Shown here piece after piece: positions 50,301 to 59,300 of a stretch of DNA of 64,000 nucleotides. The translations under genes and the position numbers were made by a program. The stretch lies in NCBI GenBank assembly GCA_964034945.1, contig OZ035961.1:66314031-66378030 (forward strand), read 5' to 3'. The DNA comes from Chrysopilus asiliformis (lineage: Eukaryota > Arthropoda > Insecta > Diptera > Rhagionidae). The notes under the pieces are model-generated. The model was not told the origin of the DNA. It saw only the letters and a program-made list of their open reading frames with translations, and made no database searches. Numbering within the stretch: the stretch's first letter is position 1; each line of letters opens with the position of its first letter.

Positions 50301-53300
50301 TGCCATTTTACATAAATCGTCAGTACATGAAAATCGAATAGGAGCAACTTTAATACCCTATATGATGAAATAATCAAAACTATAATATTTGTTGTTGTAA
50401 TATTTTTTTTGGTTTGGTTTTAAAGTTGTTTTTTAAATGATATAAAAAATTTAGCACTTTTAAAGACAACTTTTTTTTTAATACGATTATTTTAATACAA
50501 TTTGATACAAATACACATGGCTAAAATTACATTAGGTTGAGGAAAAATTACATTCTAATTAGGGCCTGCAAAATTACCAAATTTCGGCTTTACCGGTAAA
50601 TGGTAAATATTTTTAGTACAAAACCGGTTATCATGTAGAGCATATTAGTGACGGTGGGAGGGAAAAAACGTACGAAGAAATAAGTAACAATAATTTTATA
50701 ATATTTATAGTGTAAATCATAAAATTTTAATTCATTTATCAAGAAAACAAGGAAACATAATTATAACAATTCAATAATAAAACCAAAATACATTAATAAC
50801 GGCTACAAATGCCAAATATGGTTGTTTTTTCTTTTCTGTTTTGTTTTGATTTTTTTTTTCTCTAATGTAATATTATGTATATTGCATATTACATATTTTA
50901 TCATTTACTTATGTACATGTACTAGAAGTATACTTCAGTTTGCTCTCACATTCAGAACGCTTGTAAATATTGGGCTTTTTTGATAATTAAGATTTTTACA
51001 AAAGATTTTACATTTTTGAATTATCAAAAAAGCCCATTATCAAAAGTTATTTCGTTAAAACATTTGAAGACCTCGGTGCAAAAAGCGGTCATCTCCACAT
51101 TTTGACGAAAATGAGTTATTGATGCCAACTGCAAGAATAAACGAATGCGCATATTTGGCTGCAAACACCATACTTATTGGAGGTCTGTGTAAAAAGTTAT
51201 TAACCCTTTCGGTACATGTTTTTTTTCTATGGGTTTTAAAAATACTCTGTATACAAATTAATGATGTTTAAGCTATTAGTATTCATTTAAAACAAAAAAA
51301 AAAAATAATTTTTTTCAAATACGTCCACTGTGGTCCAGCTTTTTACTGAAAAAATCAAAATTGGGCCAAAAATGCACTTAATGGTGCACTGAATGAGAAT
51401 AGAGTGTTGAAAATAAATAAATAATAAGACAATTCAAATTTTTTAGGATGATGCCATATGGCATCAAAATACCGAAAGGGTTGAAGAAAAGGAGACGACT
51501 GAAGGCATTGTTTCATACGAGTATAATTTGACGCAGATTTTTTTTTGTCATTTTCAATTTTTTTTTCTGAGAGTTTTGTTTTGTGAAATTGAATATTTTT
51601 TATTTGTTTATTTTTAAAGGTTATTGAACATATTTTGGACTGTATTTTGTAGCCAATAATGCATTTTGAAAACCGCTAATGTCCTCTTGGGTGCAAGAAA
51701 CAGCTATCTCCAAAATTTAAAATGTATATAACTTTTTCAAAAAAAAAAATGAATTTATCTCAAATTGCAACGATGTAAGAATATATGCTTGATTTAAATT
51801 GTAATTTTTTAACTTTGTCCCAGAGCAAAAATTTCACGCTAATATCTTTTTGTCTCTCCTGAAAAATTTGAAAAAGTGGAGATGACCGCTTTTTGCACCG
51901 AGGTCTTCATTTAGAAAAAAAATTACCAAAAGTTGTGTTTTAATTTTCAGCCTGACGTTTCGAGCCTTGTTTTGGCTCATTTTTAAAATATTAACATTTA
52001 TAACATAGTGCATTTAAATGATCGTTTAACGCCTCTGAAGATGAGCCAAAACAAGACTCGAAACGTCAGGCTGGAAAATTAAAACACAACTTTTGTTTTT
52101 ATTTCTTAAAATTGGACCGTTAAGCCCGCCAAACTAACACAAAACAATTACCGAAATTACCGGTATTTTTTTTTAATTTATCGCTTATTTCGGTAAAAAA
52201 ATTGGCCGGTAAAACCGGTTACCGGTAATGCAGCCCCTAATTCTAATAATGTCTTGATCAACGTCGAATATTAACAATTGTAGGATTTCTTGATCTTCCT
52301 CGTCATCCTATTCATCTTTTGCATTTGTCCATTTAGAACGCAGAGAAGCTAAAAATGGATCTGACGATAGAAGTAATATATTCATCAAATCTTCATTTTG
52401 GTTGATTCTAGCGTTTTTTCTAGTGTTGGTTAGTCTAAAATGTCTGTAGTCTTTATTTTTCGATTCCTGAGCTTCTTCTGAAAGCTCCCCAAGTGGTAAA
52501 ATGCTTTTTTCAATTATCAGCTTGCCATGGAAAAGCACTTTATGCATTGTTGCAGACATATTTCTCCAATTGTAATGTCCATTATACAAATCAGCTGCGG
52601 ACTTGGTATATGTTTCGAATTTATATGGATTTACTGCCTGCTTGCTTGAAAACACCGATAATATAACTTTCAATCGTCGAATTAATGTAAATTTCTTAAT
52701 ATTCTTTTGTAACATATATACATATGTAGATATTGATTTTTATTGCTCTAATTATTCATAGTACCAGGAAGACCGAGCCATCTCAAAATCCTCCTTCTGC
52801 CTCTGTCTCTGAGTGCAACATGATTCGTATAATGATTCGTATAATGAGGTTCAGGGAAATTGATTGTTTTGTAATTACTATTTATCGCTGCCGATAGATA
52901 TCTAAAAAGTGATATTTTTAGAATGCATATCGAAAAACCTTACTCCCTAGCAATATTGCGAATTTTCATTAAGATACCTTCACGTAATTCGAAGACACGA
53001 TACCCCGAGGGGAGGGGAAAGTTAGGTTTGTAGTGGAGAAATCGAAAGCCCTTAGCCCCTTTAGTAATACTGTAAATTTTCATTAAGATCGGACCACCCA
53101 ATGCGAAGATACCAGGCGAGGGGTATCGAGGGGAATTTTCTCAGAGTTGAGACCTATCTAGGTCGATTTTTTGTCCCCGAAAATCCCTAACCACCAAGCT
53201 TCGTGAAAATCGTTAGGCGGGTTTTCGAGATCGTTGTGCAGACATTCCTCGGATTATATTATAGGATAAGATTATCAGTTTTAAACGGTTTTACTGTCAA

Positions 53301-56300
53301 GAAGGGTGACATTTAATGGTTTCACTGTATGCTGGTATGGAAAATATTCCGTTTTAATGTATATTAAAAGTAATTAAAACAATTTCCTAGCATATTAGAC
53401 GAAAAATCTTTGTCCATTGTTGTGACAAAGTAAGACATTTTTAAAAAAAATAATATGTAAGAAATTAGACTTTTGTTTACGGGTACAAGAGTTGTAGGTA
53501 GTAGCAGATGAAATTTAGATATTTTGAAAGGTATTGATCATTTCCAACTTACACCTGACCGGGTCAAGCCGGAACTTTTTTTGCAGGGTCATATATATAC
53601 AAATTTTGCCGAAAAAATAGTATTTTTAGAATGCCCAGAATTCTGGGATAACAATTTTAAGAAAAAAAATGTAGTACTACAAATTTTTAATTTTTATTAT
53701 AATTGCCTAAATATGTCCTCAGATTGATGATAAAATCGATTTTTCTGTACTAGGTGACTTAATAAAGTTAAAAAAAATTGTTGAAAATTGGAAAATTGAA
53801 AAAAAACAGATTTTTTACCAACTTTGACCCCATGGCGTTCGGAAATTACTTGTCCCAGGAGAGTGTCCTTTTGGATTTCTAGGTTCCTAAGAATTCTCAA
53901 CGCAATGACATAACCGAAATCCTTCAAAGGCAGAAGTCAAAATTTGTATTTTTGGCCGGCGAATGGCACTTTGGCCTCAACGGGCGTCGTCGCTAATAAA
54001 ACATTATTAAAGCAGGCAGTCGGGATCAATTGTGTAAGATTTTTTGATCCAGATGTTCTCGAATGTAATTATTAGGGCTGCCAAAAATATGCATTTGCAT
54101 ATTTCTCCTCGTTATGATCAAAATCCCACTTTGAAGTCAAATTTTCCAATAAGATTTTTTAAAATTTATTCCAATCGGATTTTGATGTATGGGAGTTTAA
54201 TGTAGAGTCATATCCTAAATAACTTTTGTTCTTGGACTTTTTTGATAAGATGCACCGTTTTTCAGATATTCGCAAAAATCGTTTTCGTTCGTATGGGGGG
54301 TACATTTTGCTCATGAACGAACTTGGCCTCGCCTTTTACGAAAAACGAATCTGCTCAAAATTTCAAGTCTCTAGCTCAATCCCTGCGCCCGCAATCCGCG
54401 CCACAGACGGACAGACGGACGGACGGACATGCTAAATTCAACTTTTTTTATCATTCTAAACACACTGGTGTAATTCATTTTTTTGTGTGATGACGGGATC
54501 TTGGCGTTACAAACGGTAAGGCAAATCTAATATACCCTTTGGTTTCACCATACGGGTATAAAAATGTCTTTCTGTGTGTCAGTCTGTCAGCCTGTGTACA
54601 TGGTTTCTCAAAAACTAATAGAGATAGAGCCATGAAACTTTACAGAGATGTTTGGTCCTGGAATGGGACGATCCTATCAACTTTTGGTGGAAATCCGATA
54701 ACCGGAAGTAACCAAAATGGCGGCTTTTAAAAAATCGCGAATTGGTTTTTCTCAGTTTACTCCGCAACTACGCGTAGTAGTCTTAAGTATGACAAAACTT
54801 GGAGAAAATAAAATTTCCTACACTTTTGTCTTTTGCTAGAACTTGATATCTCAAACTGTTATCGAGATACACCGTTATTTCAAAAAATTATGGGCCTATT
54901 CTTAAAATGTAAGATTGCTCTGTATCTGTAACTTTACATTTTCAGTCCACTTTGCTATTCACAAACTGTAACTTTGACATTCTGTATCTGTAACTAGCTG
55001 TCAAATCATCTGTAAGTTTATGCCCAGAGAAAACTTATCCATAAGGTTACATTTTTTAAGAAAAATGCAAAATTTTAAGAATAAAGGAAATATGTCGGAC
55101 TTAATATTGTTGTATAATGGATGGGAAGAAGATTCTGAGTAAATTAAATAAAAATACTTAGAAAGAAATGTTTATACGATTTGTTATACAGTTCAGAAGA
55201 AGCAACTGTCAGGAATCCCTATTATTCAGTTACAGTTTGTGAATACCAATTTGGAATCTAATGTAAAATTAGTGTGGATCATGTGGAACATGTAAAGTTA
55301 CAGTTGCAGATACATTTACATTCGTGAATAGCCCCATTAGTTTTTTGCCATTATCTCGAAAAAAAAATGGTTGCTTACTGTATATGTGAGATGAATTAAT
55401 GAGAATGGCATTCTACACAATTTTGTATTTTACCGTTATCCGTTATCTTTTACCGTAATAAGTTTTAACCCCGATTATACCATAGACTATAGGATTCCAA
55501 TTTAGAATCAAATTTTCTTGTTAAATTTTTTTTTGTTAGTCAAAATGTCAATCTTTTTTACAGACTATTATTTTTTCAATTTTTCTAATATTCAATAGTA
55601 TTTTAATTTTTCCACAAAAGTCGAATTAACCACATTTTAACAAGTTCCGTTCACTATTTTGGGTGAAATATATTTCGGATTTTGAATGTTTTTAAAGTGC
55701 ATATTTAAGTGCATATTTTATGTGCATAAAACGCCTTTTTTAGTGCATATTTTCGGCAGCCCTAGTAATTAGATTAGGAGATTCTCCCCGAGCATAAATA
55801 AAGCTTGTACCTTGTACCGCAATTGGCGCGGTGCGGCATCTGCTCGGCGCGGCGCGGTTAGCTCAGAGCGGCATCGTGACAACCGCAGTCAGTATCTAAA
55901 CCGGAATTACGCGGTGCGGATGCGGCGCGGTGACAGCTCAAATTGTGTTTTCATAACCTACAACTCGCAGAGAATTTGAAGATTATTATTTTTTCCGTTT
56001 CATTTTCTGTTTCGAATGCGTTTTCAAAGTTCTTTTCCATCTTTCCACTTGATAAAAATATTTGCTAGAACACTCAGAAAATATAAACAACTGTTTGAAG
56101 ATGCCAGGCATAATGTACCGAGGTTCCCGAATTCATATTAAAGTACCATAATTCACCACTTGTGATATCTCTGTTATGTCACCGCTTCGAACCGCGTCTG
56201 AAAGTAGAAACTAAACCTACTCTTCGCGGTGCCTATAGTTTCTACTACCATCTCTCACCGCGCCGCGTACGTTTTCATTCATTTATCACAGCGAAGTGAA

Positions 56301-59300
56301 AACTTTCCATTAAGAAATAGATTTCGAACTGAAATTAACAAGAAATTAGCCCGTTTCGCACACGCCAAAAGTTGTTACTAACAATAAGTTAGTGACAGCT
56401 CATTGGTAAGGGCCATTGCGGTTATATAAAATCAAAAAAAAAGTTAAATCTTTGGGTCAATATATTTTCGAATTAATCGTTACCGACTTTTTGGGGCTAG
56501 CGAAAGATTCTAGAAATAACCAGTTTTTAACCCTTGCGGGCCAAATTGTAATGTTGCGGGCGTATACAAATCAAATAACTTTGAAAATTATATAAAATTG
56601 GCCTTTAAATTTCAATTAGAGTTTTGTTAGAAAAAATAGTTTTAAATAAAACACGATCTTTTAGCTTTATTTCACGGTTAAATACAGTCTAAGAATAAAG
56701 AAAAGAGAAAGCATATAATTCCTGTTTCAGAGATCCAGATCAATTCTCATACAAATTCGTATTCCAAGTTTTATCGGGATCATGATCTGATTTGGTATCT
56801 GAGTTTTTGGGAAATAAAAAATTCTCTTGGTGCGTGTCTCAGCTTCCGCCTTTGCTTTCAGGTGTGTGGATATTGAATACTATTTCCTTCACATTGAATA
56901 CTATTTCTCTCGCTATTATCGGAAACTTAAACAAAATCTAGCGGCAAAAAACAGAAGTTTACTATTCTAGTAGGTAATTTCACAGGTTTTTGCCATCTTA
57001 AACGTTATTGCCAAAGCATACGGGTATTACCATTTAAAAACAATTTTAGACCACAATAAACTCTCATACGTTTTTTAATGATCCATATAGCTCTCTTATT
57101 CGGATCATTAAAAAAACTGCTAAAGTTATACATAGGGGGTGATGACGTCGTTTACCCTTGGAGCACAATGAACGCAACCAAGCCGCAACTAAGGACGCTT
57201 CGAACTGTCACGCAACGCAGTTCAGGAGCGGTTGAGCACAATAGAAACGTCGTCTGTTGCGTTGTGAGACAAACACAGAAAAATTAAAAGTGAACTAAAG
57301 TAGAAAAATATATAAAAATGGATAATTTTGAAGCGATAATTTGCTTTGTTGGTCTTTATCTTTGTTATTTGTATGTTATTGCACTAAGGCAAACAATTTT
57401 TCCTCAAACGACATTTCCCCAATCTCACTTTATGAACTGTCAACGCAGACTTGTTGCGTTAAAGTTCAACGTTTGTCTACTTCTGCGTCGATGGTTGCGT
57501 TCAATGCATTCACTGTGCTCACTCAAAAGCATTTCTGTGAAATAAACTCGTAAGTGACATTTGGATGCGTGATGGTTGCGGCTTGGTTGCGTTCATTGTG
57601 CTCCAAGAGTTAATATAGAAGGAACAAATTGCTGTTGTATGGAATTTATTCCACTGCCTGTATGCAGCAGTGTCGTCAATGCAGTTTTTGTTTGGTTTGC
57701 GTTGCCGCCATCTCTGTTCGGCCAGAAGTCAATAATCTTTTAAAAATCGTTGCCAAGTTTGACTTGTTGCTGCTATTTCGTTGAATCCTCGGACTAGTAT
57801 TGGTGTTAAATTACCATTGTTGATATCGTAGGGCAATCTGATGCGCAATGATCGTTTTTGCCACAGTTGGAATACAAATTTGGTTGCTTATTTCGTTTTT
57901 GGCAAACAGAGCCAAAGCCTCCAACACTATTGCAATTATAGCATCTGATTGATCCAAGAGTCCTGTTTTTGTGCGGGCGTTGCGAGACTGGTCGTACATC
58001 ACCATTAGCCGGAGAGTTTTTCTTCATTCGCAGCATTTTGTTATTCGATGAATCTTGGATCCTACTTGTTATGGGCCGAATCAAATCCCTCGATGTTTGC
58101 CCGTGAAGCAATCTCTTCGATGAAAAGCAAGTATTGCTAAAAACTCTTCTCCTTTGTCTTCTTTCTACTTCGTAGTTCGTTAAAGATTATATCCACGAGT
58201 AATGGTCGTTGAAAATTCTTTTAGCGAGATAAACTCGAAAAAAGATTAGCATATTCTTTGAAATATAATCGGAAAATTCTCACCGCCGCTGAATTTAACG
58301 AAAAATTCCTTGACGTCGCTAAAAACAGTAGATTTGGGACTCGATGCTTTTTGAATTGAGGTGAGCTCTCCCAATTGTTTTTTAAGGCCGACGATTTTCT
58401 TTTTTTTTGTCCAAATTTACACTTTTGTGTGTAGTTAAATCAATAGCGTCCGCCGCGTTAGCCGAAAGTCAATCTAGTGAGGTGTCCTGGCAAAGGGCTT
58501 TTTACGGCACTTTTATAACACCTTTCCCAGTCGGGCGGAGTTTTTGCGGGGTGCATGATGCTGGACCGGGTGACATCTGGCTGCTTAAAGATTTTGTACT
58601 GAACAACCGTTAACCGTTTCCAGCTTTATATATCCTCGTAGGCTCGTAGGCTCCACTTGGCTATTATTTGTGTCCATCTTGTCGTTTTGTGTTCTTTTTT
58701 GGATCGATGCGGGTAAGTCAAAATTTTAAATTTGATTTTTGCAATGTTCACGGAATTAGGGAATACCATCTTTCTGTTTACATACATTTAATCCAAAAAA
58801 CCCTGAGGTACGGGCTTTGGGTGAGACCAAAGTTGACCGTGACTGCGACCCAGGTCAATTTCAGGTAAACGGGTATCATCTAGAGCCAGTATTTTTTCTT
58901 CAAAGGGGTATCGCAATTTATATCCGCAATGATGTGCCTTACTGACTTCTTCCTAATCTAGAAAAATGCGCTAATCCAGAATTTAATTTCATCTGGCTAA
59001 AGCTCCATATGGTGATTTCAACGTCCATAATGGTAAGTGACTTCCTTTCTCATACTATCCTGGCCATGTCGGCTTGCAGACGGAACTCTTCGCCGATTAA
59101 AACTTGTTGACGCAAATCGTAGACAAACCAACGAGAATTTCAGATATTGCAGGACATAACTCATAACTCTTAGATTTGTTTTTAACTACAAAACCGTCTA
59201 AATATAGCGTTTCTGTCCTCCCTCCTGGAGGATCTGATCATTGTTTGGTAAGCTGTTCATTTTCCACCACAGGGCTTCTAAAAATACAACTAAAGCTCCG

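Larger units (their letters stand above)
50560..52239. mobile_element. hAT element with perfect 8-bp duplication
   Basis: Ends TAGGGCCTGCAAAATTACC and inverted TAGGGGCTGCATTACC; ATTCTAAT on both sides (50552-50559 and 52240-52247). TTACCGGTAA-type words cluster near the ends. It contains a nested TIR element and a Penelope-like remnant. It inserted near the 3' end of the ORF remnant at 52240-52715. Confidence 0.75.
54073..55764. mobile_element. hAT-like element, copy 2 (same family as 1612-4817)
   Basis: Ends TAGGGCTGCCAAAAATATGC and inverted TAGGGCTGCCGAAAATATGC. Flanks GTAATTAT and GTAATTAG (7 of 8). It contains a family M insertion at 54117-54560 and a TTA-flanked MITE at 54891-55336, but lacks the 122-bp array found in copy 1. 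Confidence 0.7.
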
